This document shows positions 34,400-47,124 of a stretch of 64,000 nt of DNA, one piece after another (the first letter of the stretch is position 1; each line of letters begins with the position of its first letter). Source of the DNA: Hirsutella rhossiliensis (Eukaryota; Ascomycota; Sordariomycetes; Hypocreales; Ophiocordycipitaceae); contig NW_025408668.1 of assembly GCF_020360975.1 (NCBI RefSeq), forward strand, positions 8,370,001 through 8,434,000. Reading direction: 5' to 3'. The translations under genes and the position numbers were made by a program. The notes beneath the pieces were generated by a model. The model did not search any database, was not told the DNA's origin, and was given only the letters and a program-made list of their open reading frames with translations.

Positions 34400-36790
34400 C
34401 TACTACCCCCTATATACGCTCCTAAGTATTCGCGCTTATTATTCTTAGGGGCGTTAAGGAAACGAAGTAGTTAGCGTCTTTACTAGTTTATAGCTTTAGG
34501 TACGGCTAGATTAGATAAGCTATAGAGTCTCGTAGGCTAATCGTTATCGTATTACTAGTAGTCCTATATAAATATATAGAATTATAGTCGTTAATATCTT
34601 AGCGGTAGTTTTAATATATTCCTAGGTTTTTAACTCCTTCGACCTAGGAGGGTTTAAAGCCCGGTATAAACCTTATAGGGACTATAGCTAGAGAAGCTAT
34701 TACTATACTTTATTTCTAGGGAGTAATAGGGCGTGCTATAGGCGTTACTAGAGTCTTTAGCCTTAGGGTAATTAACCGAGCGCCTAGTAATTTTAGGGTC
34801 CTAGGGCGAGTAAGTAGCCGGGCTATCTACCTTTCTTCCTTACTAGCTCCTTATTAGGTTATTAGCGGGGGAGCGGTTATAAGTCTTTCGCTCCTTTATA
34901 CGTTTAGAGGAGCCGTTAGTAGCGGGCGAGGAGTAGGCCTAATTAGCTATATATTAAAGGGGGAGAATAAAGGCGTCGTTTCTACGTAGATAAAGGGACT
35001 AGTAGGGGCGCTTAGCTCTCTCCTTTATAGGCTCTAAGGCGGGGATCCTATCTCGAGGTTACTTAGGGAAAGGCTACTTAGTTTAAATAAGGAGCTCGAT
35101 TTAGTTAACGCTTAAGGTAACGAAGGACTAGGTCTATTCTCGATTCCCGTTAGCGTAATTAAATAGTTAAGGGTCTTTTTAGGGAGAAGTTTCGTAAAGA
35201 AACCGCGCGTAGCTTAAGCAATTAGGTTAGGTTGCTCCGTAAGGGCAGCTAGCGTAGATAGCTCCTTTCTCGCTTTCCTCGCCGTATAAGCTAGTTCTAT
35301 GTCTCTTTAAAGTAGTAGTTTTTATTTAGTAGGCCTATCTAGGAGGTTAACTACCTTTAGGACTTCCTAGAGGTCTTATTCTTCCTAGTCTCCTAAGATA
35401 ATACGGTTATATCGGTAAATCCGCTCGCTCCTAGGAATCCTTATAAGAAAGACTCCGCTAAAAGTCGTTAGACCTTAATTAAATAGTATCCTTTATAGTC
35501 GTCTAACCCCGCTATTAAACTACTAGGAAACTCTACTACCTTATAATATCGCTTACGTATAATTAAGCTCGTTTACTACGACGGCTTAGATTCTATATAT
35601 TAGCCTATCGACGTAGCCTTTTATACTTATCCTCTTATCTAGCTTAAAGAAATACTAGTCTCGGTATAAGATCTTATCTATCTATAGGGCTTCTTACGTT
35701 ACTTTATACCTTTACTCTAGAATTACTTTTACTTTTAGGTATTACTATTTAATTATCTTAAGGCGTAGCCTAACTATGCCTCTAACCTAGTATTAGATTA
35801 TTATTAAGGCTAAGTAGCTATATTCTTACCCTTCTTACTAAGCGGTATAAGGGACTAGTATATAGGTAAAGTTATAAGGAACTTAGAGGATATAAAGAAA
35901 CTACCGCTATACTTATAGGAACGTATAGAGTTTAGTATATTATCCCTCTTTCTAAGTATTAAAAACGACTAGGTTTCCTTCTCTATAGTCTTAGAGGAAC
36001 GCCCCTTAGTAGAGTCCCCCTTTATTTATGCCTATTAAAAAGTTAATAACTCTAGTCGTATACCTTTATTTATACGCGAAGTAACTAAGGTCGAAGGTAG
36101 GAGCGGTAAACTTAATTAGATACTTCCTATTATTTAGGCATTCGTAGTACTTCTTATATCTATCTTCTATATCTTTAATAGGTTCCCCTTAATAGTCGGT
36201 ATAAACCGATAGCGGGTAAGGTAAAGGGTATACTGCGTTCTCGATACCTCTTATTAAGATTTTAATTATCGCGCTAAGGCTAAAGCTCGTAGCCTATCGT
36301 TTATCGATAGCTTTATAGAGAAAGTTATATACGTTAACGATATACTCTTCCTAGCGGGCCTTATTCCTAGTAAATCCGTTTATCTTTTTAACGCCCTTAT
36401 ATATTATCTAAGCGTTTTTAAGGGTAATATCCCGCTACTTAATAGGGCCTATTAGTATCGGGTGCTAACGATCTCTATAGACGTATTAAGGAGGTTGCTT
36501 CTACCTATAAACGTTTTATCGGTCTTAGTCTATAAACCTTTCCTTATCTTTAGCGTAGAAGCGCCCTTCGCTGCCTTTTACTTTAACTTCGCTATAGTAA
36601 GTAGGCAAAATAAAGCTCCTACTCTTAAATAGTAGTACGTTAAAGAAGATAGCGGTATCCTTAGGGAGGTCTATAGCTAGGCCTAGGATACTATTTAGGT
36701 TCGCTGCTATATCTTAGGAAAGGGTAGAGTAAGCGAAAGAAAAGGAGAAGCTAAGATTAAATAGTTAGGGTAAGTAGTTTTAAGTTATAA
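34400..36790 (+). pseudogene. RIP-killed unidentified frame X, antisense to Gypsy-C gag-pol
   Basis: From 35,763 to about 36,780 one + strand frame is interrupted only by TAA/TAG, has balanced amino-acid composition and looks like real ancestral protein; a recognisable short piece is LFNALIYYLSVFKGNIPLLN near 36,390-36,450. Upstream, 34,470-35,410 also reads open in this sense in one frame, so the original gene may have exceeded 700 codons, with a break near 35.4-35.7 kb. I do not recognise the family. It lies between the pol end and the 3' LTR of Gypsy-C. Confidence 0.55.
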
Positions 36791-37201
36791 CGCTAAGAGG
36801 CTAAGAGGGTATTATATATATATATAGGAGTTATATTAGTAAAGGGGATCGTTATAAGTAGGAAAGCGTATAGAGTATATATATATATATATACGTATAA
36901 AAGGAAGAAGAAGGAAGGAAGAAGGAGGGTATAGCGAGAGGAATAAATAGTTATTAGAGCGCGTAGTTATTAGTTACTTTAGCCGGCCTCTATAGCGGTA
37001 AAGTCTCGGGCGTGTTTAGCGGTTACGCCTAAATAGCTTCTTCTACCGGTTATCGATTAGGGAGCTATCTAATCCCTACCCTTTTCTTTTCCTCTTTACT
37101 CTCTTTATTCCTCTTCTCCCTCTTCTCTCCTCTATCTTCTTTATTTCTCCGGACCGCTACCTTTTATCTTCTCCTTTTATAATTGCCTCTTCTTCCTTAT
37201 T

Positions 37202-38620
37202 ATATCTTATAAGACCGCTAAACTTAAAACTAAAGAGCTACTAGATATCGTTAACCTCTCTTTAACTACTCTTTTACGACCTTCCCTCGTTGCTACTACT
37301 CTTCTTACTTAGAATTATCGCACTAAGGTCTTTCCTCTTTATATAAAGTACTTTTAAGTAACGACTATCTAACTTATTTAATCTCGCTTAGCTCGTTTTA
37401 ACCGTCTTCTTCTATAGATCTATAGTTACTTTAAGACCTAGGTCTATAGTAGAAATAATATTAGTTACTAAGGGTTTTTAATTTACGTAGAAATCGCCTT
37501 TTAGTTATAGGTTCCGTTAAAAGCTCCTAATATTATTAGGGTTAAAGCGCGCGGTTGCTCCCCTCTCTCTTACTTTCTCGAGAGCACGCTAGGTCGGTAT
37601 AATTAAATCGTCTTCTATGCCCTTTATTATAGACGTCGGCTAGTAACCTATATCCTTATAAAAATCGCTTATCTACGCGGATACTTCTTTTCTTAGCTTA
37701 GTTTAAGGCGGTAAGAATACTCTTAAGTAGTCTTAATTACTTTATATAGAACTCGTAATCCTTACCTTTATTAAGGGTATATTTAAACTTATTAGATAAC
37801 TATAACTTCCGCTTATAAGCACGTTATATTTCCTTTTTATAAGTATATCTCTCTTTTAGGTACTACCGGCGGTTCTTATACTAACTATATCTAGGATTTA
37901 ACTAAGGCGCCTATTTATAAATAGCGGTACTTCCTTAGATACTATAAGGCTACTTATAACCTTAATAGATTCGCTAACTATATATATAGTTATAATTTCC
38001 GTACTAACCTCGAGACTAATAAATTTTATAACGAGTATATTAGTAATAAGACCGCCCCTTATCTTCTTCGTAATATCCTTAATCCCTTTAGTCCTACTAA
38101 GGATTTAAAGGAAAGGGAGGAAATTAACCTTACGCCCGTCTTACCTAGAAAGAGATTATATAGTCTCTCTTAAGTAATAATTAAATAGTCTTTAAGTTCG
38201 CTTTATAGTAGTCTATAATAGGTTTACTAGGAGTAGGTAGCTTTATTTAATCGCTATCTTTAGCAGTAAAAGTTTTTCTCTTAAGGTAATACGCGTTTAA
38301 TTTAGTAAGTTAAAAATATATTAAAATTTATCTTATAGGCGCGTTTATTTTTACTACGGTAGGTCTCCTCTTTTATAATAAAGAATAAACGTCCCCGTTT
38401 ATAAAGTAAAAACTCTTATTCTTAAGGGAGGTAGGTAGTAAGAATATTCGTTTTCTTATTCTATTATTTAATTATATCTCTATTCGCCTTCTTTAAGGTA
38501 ATAGAGGGTAAGCTATTATTAGGGAAGGGTAAGAAGTATTATCTTTATCTACTTAAGGAGCCTTAGGTAGAAAATTTAAAACGATAAGGTAGTAGGTAAG
38601 GTACTCGTAAATATCTCGGC
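37202..38620 (+). pseudogene. RIP-killed unidentified frame Y, antisense to Gypsy-C gag-pol
   Basis: One + strand frame from an ATA (former ATG) at 37,202 runs for about 460 codons with only TAA/TAG interruptions. It starts like MSxKTAKLKTKELLDIVNL, with basic, Asn/Tyr-rich and Leu-rich segments following. No family is recognised and no transmembrane or zinc motif is clear. It follows frame X by about 0.4 kb on the same strand, so the two may have been a pair. Confidence 0.55.
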
Positions 38621-38699
38621 TACTATAGTCGTCTTTTAATTAGATAGTTAGACGGTGTCCTAGTTACTAGTTAGGTTCTAGCGTGCTTCTTACGATAGT

Positions 38700-41600
38700 T
38701 ATAGATTTTTATCTTTACCGCCTTTTCCTCCCTAGCTCCTTTTTACCTCCTCTTTTTCTTATTAAATTAGCGTCTTTAGGGCTCTAGTATAGAGATCCTT
38801 TTTTACTTTACTAAGTTATAGTAGCTAAACCTCGATCGTATACCTTAAGCATTTCTTAGGTATCTATAGTCACTCTTCTTCCTCTTCCTAGCTTTAATCC
38901 TTCTAAGGTTTATTAAGGAGTTATTGCGACTATAGCACTATTTAATCTAAGGCTTTTCTACTTAGTAGGAGTAGTAAATTATCTACTTTATCTATTATTT
39001 CTTTCTTCCTCTTCTTATCGAGAGTAATCTTATCCTAGAGCAACTAATCGTCCTTAGTAAAGCACTACTAACCTTCTTTATCCTTTTTAAACTTCTTTAG
39101 ATACTCTCTTAGGATTATCTTATCGAGCACGATTCTATTTAGAGTCTTAATCTTATACGCCCTAGACTACTCTAAGCGCGATGCTACTTAAAAGGGACCG
39201 TTCTACCTTATTTAATACTTAGCTTACCTCCCTAGATTATTTAATCGTTTTACGTTAAATAGTAAAATAAGGTCTCTAGGTTATAGGCTTTCTTTCCTTA
39301 TTATATACTTATTAGCTTTATCCGTCATTTTTACTAATTAATTCCGATATCTTATTACTCTTTTCTTAGCTTCTTTTATATCTTTCTCTTTCCTTTCTAA
39401 AACTTATACTCGTGCTTTAAATAATTCTTCTTTTATCTTTACTTTATCTTAGTCGATTAGTCGCTAAGTTAGGTATTCTACCTTAAGAGGTAGTACTAGT
39501 TCCTATCTATATAGTAGGTAGAAAGCTAATATTCCGTAAGACTCTTTAACTACTATTTAGTCTATAAGAATTACCTAGTTAAGGTATCTAATCTACTTAC
39601 CCTTTTTCTCCGCTATTTTTATAAGCGCTATTATTAACCTTTAGTGCCCTTATTCTACTACTATATTCGCCTTTAAATTATATACTAAAGTTTAGATAAC
39701 TTTAACGCCTATATCCTTTAAAATATACTTAAAGTCTTTCTTTATTTCGGGCCCTCTATCGATTATAGTATATAGTATTACGTTATACCTATAAATAATA
39801 AAGAGTATAAATTTAGTTATAGCTCCCGCGGTAATTTCTTTAACTAGGGTTACTTTTACCTATCTAGTAAGGTCGTCTTATACTTTTATAAGGTACGAAT
39901 ACCTATAATTAGATAGTATATACTAGCTATTAAAGTAAATCTTACTTATAGGGTAGCTAGGCGCGGTTATAGTTATAACTTCCTAGGGTCTCTTAATTAT
40001 AAAGTATTAGCATTCTTTATAGGAAGAGATTACGCTATAAATATCGTTCTAAAAGCTAGCCTACTAATACCTATCTTTTATAAACGTATATATAACTTAT
40101 TATCCTTTATACCTTATTTACGCGTAGTACTTTACGATAATCCTTTTCTATTCTTTTAGGTCGTCTACGACTAATATAGGTCCCCTTTCTTTCTTCTTAG
40201 GGAGTCGCTAAAGCTTTTAATCTTTAACGTAGAAACTTAGACTCTTTAAATATAGCTTCCTATAGTCTTATTTAGAAAGGCCCTTTAGCCGTTTTAACGT
40301 TTAAAGGAAGTTCGTAATTATCCTCGATTTCTTTAAGTAGTCCCCTTATAGCTTAGTCCCTTATACTACGTTTAAGTAGAAGTCTATAAATTCTTTAATA
40401 TCGCCTTTTATTTCCTTATTTAATACGTTAAAAGGTCCTTTAGGCTTTCTTAAGAGTCTATTAGCTACGCTATTCTTCTTACCTTCGATATATCGTATAG
40501 TAAAGTTAAAGAGGAAAATATAGCTTATCTAGCGAGTTACTATAGCTTTAAGGACGTCTTTAAGGGCACCTTTTAGTTAATTAACTAAGACCTATACGTT
40601 AGTTTCTAGGATAAAATATACGCTATATAAGTATATTCTTAGTCTCTTAAGCGCACTTAATATAGCCCTATACTCTTTCTTTATCGTATTATATTTAGTT
40701 TCTACTAGTAACTATATTCTACTTTCGAACCTTATAGGGCGCCTCTTTCCGTTAACGATTTATATTAAGACTACCCCCTAGCCGAGTAGACTAACACTAT
40801 ATATTAAAATAATATCTCCTCTTCCTAGGCTAACGTCGAGGGATACTAGAAAGACTAGATTAGTAATAGCTTCCTTAAGGGCAGCTATCGCTTTTGCTTA
40901 TTTATCTTCTTATTCTTAATAGACTTCTTTTTTTAGTAGGTCTATAAGGGGTTTTACTAAGATAGCGAACTATCTAATCTAGATTCGATAGTATCCTACG
41001 ATACTAAGGAAAGCTCTAATATACGTTATATTAAGGCATCTTATCTATTCCTTAATTTTAATAACTTTAGCTTTTATAGGGCACCTTCTATTTATTCTAT
41101 AAATATAACCGATAACTTCGGTCGCTTACTAGTAGAATTTCGATTTTTGTGTCGTATAACTAAAGAGTTCGACGTTAACTAGGACTTTATCGAGGTTAAT
41201 AAGGTATTCGAAGATAAATCTCCTTACTCTTAGCGCTACCTCTTTATTATTATACGTCGTATTAGGCCCCTTAATACCTATATTATTAAGGAAATTCCTA
41301 TAGATATTTAGTATAAGGTCTTATAGGATTCTTTATATTATCATATAAATTAGCCGACTAAGTTTATAGCCTTAAGGAGTATATATATACGTAAGAGGCT
41401 AATAAGTATTGCGAATATCGTTAAGTTACGGCTTTTAATATTAAGAGGATTTAATTATAGCCTAAAAAGGTCTAGGAGGGAAAGGATCTTATATATCGAG
41501 AAGTAGTCGCTAAACTCGTCTATATTCGGCGGTAGGTTTATATCTCTTATTATAACGGTATTTATACGTATAGCGGAATTAATTAAGCGTAGTCCTTTAT

Positions 41601-44600
41601 CTTTCTTTACTACTAGGAAAAAGGGGTTCTTATAGGGCCTATGCCCTTCTTTAAGGACTCCTATTTCTAGTCTAATTTTAAGGATATCGATAACTTTCTA
41701 CTCTATCGCTTTTAGGATCGGGATTAAGGCTACTTACTATACCTTATATTCTATTATCTTAATAACCTATAGTAAGGCTATAGCTAGGTCGACTCTACCT
41801 CTTTCTATAAAGTCCTAGGATAACGCTACTTCCTTATTAAATAGAATACTATCGAAGATCCGGATTTCTACCTTTATAAGAAAGCCCTTAAATTATTCGT
41901 AGATTACTTTAAGTCTTTTTTACGTTAGCCGCTTTCCTTTCTATATACTTAAGAATTTTCCTATTAAGTATTCCGGGTAAGGTCTAGGCTATATCTTATC
42001 TTTAATAGTATTTTATTTAGTCTTCTTTTAGTTAAGGTCCCCTTCCGGCGTCGAGCTATTTAATAGAGCATCGTTAATAAGGTTAATCTTATCTACTTTT
42101 CTTTTAAAGAGAGTATTAACTCTTAGATTATATAATCTAATAGGTCGTTTCCTCCCTATCTTAACTTTAACTTTCTAGATCTTTCGGAACTTCTTTCTAG
42201 CTTTAATAATGTTTTTCTTAAATTCTCCTATAGCCTCTATAACTATAACTTTAATAATCTCTTCTACTATCTTAGATCTAATAGCTAGAATCGCCTTATC
42301 TCCTTTATCTATAATTAATTACTATCGTACTAGTGCTATTAAGGGCTCGTTTATACTAGCGTAGGCTAGGTTAAGGACTTAGTTAGCACCCCCTTTATAA
42401 CTAAGGATCTTGCCTCCCGGTAAGAGAATCTCGGCCGTCTAGGTATCCGTAAGGGTTTCTCTCTATAATTATTAGGTAGCTCCTAGGTTATCTTCTTTAA
42501 CTTCTATTACCAAAGCCTAAAAAAAATTTCTTAGGAGCTAAGTAGCTATTTCCTATATAGCCTCCTTAAGCTTTAGTCTTTCGTATACGTCTTTATTAAC
42601 TATTAAGGTCGTAGCCTAAAAGGATTTTACTATATCGACCTTATCTAGAAGCTCCTATTTAATAGCTCTTACTACTAGCGTAACTACCTAGATAGTACCG
42701 ATCTAATATTTAACCTATATATCCCCGTTCCTTAGGGAATAATTAAATAATATACGCGCGGCTCTAATAAATAGTATGCCTAGGATAAAGGGGACTAAGA
42801 CTTTATCTAGCGTAATATAAAGATAGATTAGTATCTAGGCCGTTCCTAGATAGAGATTAGTCTCTACCTCCCTAACTATATCTATAGGGGACCTAGTATA
42901 CGCCGTTATTAATACTCTTATTAGTAGGATTTTAAGCCTATATACGTTTATATATCTTTTAGTAATAAGGTTTCCTTTAGACCCGGTATCGATTAAGGCG
43001 CTTAGAACTTTAGCTTTCTAGCTACTAAGCTATACTTAAATACGGGGTAGGTCTTATATATACTTAAGCGAGCGGAAAGGTATAAGGACCGTGTTTATGC
43101 GTATTATAGGAATTGCTATAAGGTCTTCTAGAGTTATCTCCTAGTATCTTATCGAGAGTGCTACTTCCTATATAATAAATTCGTCTTTCTTTAGTCTTAT
43201 TACCTCTAGAGTTTATTAATTAGATAGTCCTTAGGCTAGTTATATTACGCTAATTATATTAGTTATAAACCTAACTTCCTTTAGTGCTTATTAGACTTTA
43301 AGGTACTTATAATCCGATTCTTTATAAGTAAGGTAAGTAAGCTTAATTAGTTCGACCTATTATTCTTCGTCCTATTCTTTAACTTATATTAAAGCTACCG
43401 CGAGTTTTCCTTATAGATATTCGAGGAGGAGTAAACTACTCTCTATATTATTTTCGGCTACTTTTATAACTATTATCGTAGCTCTATAGGGTCTTATATT
43501 ACTCTTTACTTTCTCTAAGGTCTAGAATTTAGTGTTTTCTATACCTTAGGCTATATCTACGTATCTCGTACTAAGTCTCTCGCTTAGTTAGGGAATAAAG
43601 TCGATTAAGTAATTTAAAGGGATTAGGATTCTTTTATATATAATTTCTCCGACGATTTTATCTATAAGTCTATCGAACTTCTTATCTAGATCTACTCTAT
43701 ATCTATAGTATATAGGGATAATCTTTAAGCTAGTTTTTACTATTCTCGTTATCTCGATTTCCTCTATATCCTCTTTAACTCTTTATCTTTTCCCCTTATA
43801 GGTATTAATCCCTATCGTAGTTATATAGATTATTTAATTATATATATCGCTTTATTATATATTATCCGTAATTATAATAACTAATATCCTTCCTACTTCT
43901 TTTCTTATATCGCTTACTTTTAGATTCCTTAGCTTTTACTTATACGGGCTTCTATATTTCTAGAACTAGTCTAGGAAACCGGATTCTCTTTTACTAATAG
44001 CCTAATTTAGGTAAGATAGTATAATTATAGCTTTAACCTATTTTATAAGTAGTAATATAAAGGAGTCTAGCTATATATTTACTTAGTATACGATAAGCCT
44101 TTAAATATATATACCTATTTAAGAAAACCTATTAGTAAGTACCGGGGGAATTACGCTTCTATTATTTTTTCTTCTAAGGTAAAGAGTCCCGTTTACTACT
44201 TTATATATTATAAATCCGATCTTATAGTCCTAAGAGTATACCTTATACTTATCGGGGTAGTATCTTTCTTTACTATAATAAAAGTATCTCTTAGGCTAGT
44301 TAAAAGCATTAACCTAAAGCTATATATATTAATTAGATAGGTAGTAAAATCTAATAGTATTTACGCTACCTCCTTATCTATAACTTAAAGAGTAGCCTCT
44401 ACTACTAATACGTCTCTATTCCCTATTAAGCTAGTTAAATATCTACTCTTACTAGTAAGTAAGGTTAATCTTTATATCTTTAAAGGCTTTTATTAGGTCT
44501 AAGATTTCCTTTACTAGCTATTTAGGTTTTTTATTTATTTTCTTTAGCTCTTTAAGAAGTTTTTCTTCGCCCTTATTAAATTTAGCTTCCTTTATTACTT

Positions 44601-45900
44601 CGTTAATTTCCCCGAAGAGCTAGTCTTTCTTTAGGTTCTTAAGCTTCTAATTATAGACTTTAGATACTATATCTCGTCGCTTAACGTCCTAGCAAGGTAC
44701 TAAATAATTATTAATTATATAGATAAGGCTTTTATATAGGAGTTTCGAGATAACTTTAGATATCTTCCTATTTCTCTCTATAATATTAATAATAAGCTCC
44801 TTTAGTATTATACGGTAGATAAAGTATAACTAGACTATAGATTCTTCCTAGCCGTTAGGTTATACCTTACGCTATAAGTACGAGTAAAGACTAAGCTATT
44901 CCGTAACTTCCGTAATAGTCTTAGGCTTTTTAGTATTATAATAGTCTAAGCGGTCGTTAGTAGTTTCTAGTTATTTAATATTATATATATAGTAGTATTA
45001 AAGGAGTCTCTTCTTTACTTCTTCTTAGGTAAGTCCGTCTATAAGAATTTTAATAGTAAGGGCTTATATAGAGGAGATATAGACTTCGAGCTAGTCTATT
45101 TTATCCTCGTCGTAGATATAGTTAATGCGTATCTCCTATTCGAACTTCTTAAGGAATTTAGTTACGTTTTTACTATTAAATTTTCCGATAAGTAAGAGTT
45201 ATAGTTAGCGGAGTCTTCCTATAAGGTTATCTTAGCTTCTAGTAAGTATATCCCTAAGTTTATTAGTAATCTTATTAATATCTACCTTAATTTTCTTTAT
45301 ATCGCTAGTAGTAGGATTAGATAATCCTTCTTAATAGCTAGTATTTCTAGATATAGTATACCCGTAGATTATAAGGTTATAAAATTTAAAGTTAGAGTTT
45401 TTAGAGTTAAAGGATATCTTATTATAACTATCTTATTACTTACTTTCTTATCTATTAGCGGGAGGTAGACGTTCTCTATAAGCTACTATATAGAGGAGAG
45501 CTAAGGTTAAGGTTATTAAGGTATCCCTTATTAGTACCTATATTAGTATTATTAGTACGTATATAAGTAAGAGGTCTTAGTAGGGTTCTAGAACGGTCTA
45601 GATTACGCTATCGTCGTTATTTATATCTTTTAAAGCATTATATAAGGATCGTAGTTTCTTAACTAAGTCGCTAGTATTAGGGGTTATAGGGCTAATAATA
45701 AGAGCTTAGGGTTTTTTAGTATTAGCTTATTACTTTTCCTTTACTACTAGTAAAGGCATTATCTAATTATTTATTTCCCGGTAAGTCTATCGCCTTATTA
45801 AGTCCCTAACTCTAGCTATTAAGGTAGTTACTACTTTAATTATTAAATCCCTAGATTTTATTTTTTTCTAAATAGTACTATCGTCCTCTAGGTATTCTTA
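38700..45900 (-). pseudogene. Gypsy-C gag-pol remnant
   Basis: Reading the minus strand with TAA/TAG as lost Gln/Trp, gag runs from about 45,900 to 43,900 with a zinc-knuckle-like region around 44,250. Protease and reverse transcriptase follow, the latter at about 41,700-40,600 with segments matching the fungal Ty3/Gypsy pattern around LLDLFSGYDQ. RNase H and integrase lie at about 40,700-38,800. The element is heavily stopped and inactive. This is a different Gypsy lineage from Gypsy-A and Gypsy-B. Confidence 0.7.
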
Positions 45901-45967
45901 GCTTCGTAAAGCTACTTATCGCCGTATAAATAAAACGGAATAACGAGTTTACGCCCTAGAGACTAGT

Positions 45968-46327
45968 TTTAATAGGGACGAGGGCATATACCTAAAGCAC
46001 GCGTAGTATATAGTAAAGGATTAGCAGAGTAATTAACTACGCAATTATCTAATTACTTAGTCTATATATAGCTCTATAGGCTTTAGGTTATAAATATAAG
46101 TCTTAAAGATTTCTTTACTCTATACCTCTTTATTTCTACTAGAGTCGCGTAACTAGCGGCATCTACTTTAAAGGGGAAAAATAAAAATTTAAATTAACTA
46201 TAATTAAGGATAATACTTAATTAGATAATCGAGGTCTTTATAACGCCTTTAAGTATACTTAGAAGAAAGTTAGAGGAGTGCTAGGGGTCTTATCCCTTTA
46301 ACGGGCTAATATCTATAGGGGTATAAT
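45968..46327 (-). repeat. Gypsy-C LTR (5' LTR in element sense)
   Basis: About 360 bp, near-identical to 33,803-34,160; CTTAC follows at 46,328-46,332. Confidence 0.82.
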
Positions 46328-46409
46328 CTTACCTATTAAATTACGTATAACGCGATAAGGGTATATTTATATATAGCGGCTAAAGTAGTAGGTCTTAAGG
46401 ATAAGACTA

Positions 46410-46427
46410 AAAGGAGGGGAGGCATCC
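46410..46427 (+). other. Gypsy-B polypurine tract
   Basis: A run reading AAAGGAGGGGAGGCATCC ends exactly where the Gypsy-B 3' LTR begins, the position expected for the plus-strand primer. Confidence 0.6.
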
Positions 46428-46486
46428 TATTACGACTATAGTCTAGCGAACCGCGGGGACTAATATATATTATAAGGTTATATAAC

Positions 46487-46743
46487 TATAAGGGAACACG
46501 TATTATAGTACGATTAGTTAGGTAGTAGAGATAGCTAGAGGTACTACGCTATATATATTATATTCTCCTCGTTGTAAGACTAAAGCTTATAAGAAGAGGG
46601 ATTTTTCCTCTTTAGTTAGAGTAGTAAGTAGTCTATAATATATAAGTAGGGTAGGCACGATTCCTTACCGATACCCTACTAATATATTAGTACTACGTAC
46701 CTAAGTACTTTATTAGCCTATACCTCTTAGTAGCGCTCTTATA
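46487..46743 (-). repeat. Gypsy-A LTR (3' LTR of copy 2)
   Basis: 257 bp; begins TATAAGGGAA on the + strand and ends GCGCTCTTATA. Confidence 0.88.
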
Positions 46744-47124
46744 ATTATCTCCCCTCCTATATAAACGTCTTAGCTATATCTTTAATACGTATTACTTTCG
46801 CTACGCTATATATATTTAGTTAGGAAGAGAGGTAGTTTCGGTTATATATCGCGCGTATACGCCTATATAAGTATACGTTAGTCTACGCTCTATAACGTTA
46901 ATAGTTATTATACTAGCGGTTACCGCTAAGTAACCGTTATAATATCGCCTATATATTAACCGCGTAACTATAATATAAAGAGCGTATATATATATCTCTT
47001 ACTTTTTCTATTTTCTTTTCTTTTTTAACTCTTCCGCTTATAATTACTATAGAGTTTTATACCTTTTTTTATTAATCCCTTATACCTTTTTATATTACTT
47101 TTTATCGACGATTTATTAACGATA

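Larger units (their letters stand above)
33803..46327 (-). mobile_element. Gypsy-C, 12.5-kb Ty3/Gypsy element nested in Gypsy-B
   Basis: Direct repeats of about 360 bp (33,803-34,160 and 45,968-46,327) bound the element, and CTTAC lies immediately outside both ends as a likely target duplication. The gag-pol is on the minus strand between about 45,900 and 38,700. Unusually, about 4.5 kb more lies between the pol end and the left (3') LTR, with two former reading frames on the opposite strand. Everything is RIP-mutated. An independent element nested at 34.2-38.6 kb is a possible alternative; I saw no terminal repeats for one. Confidence 0.72.
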
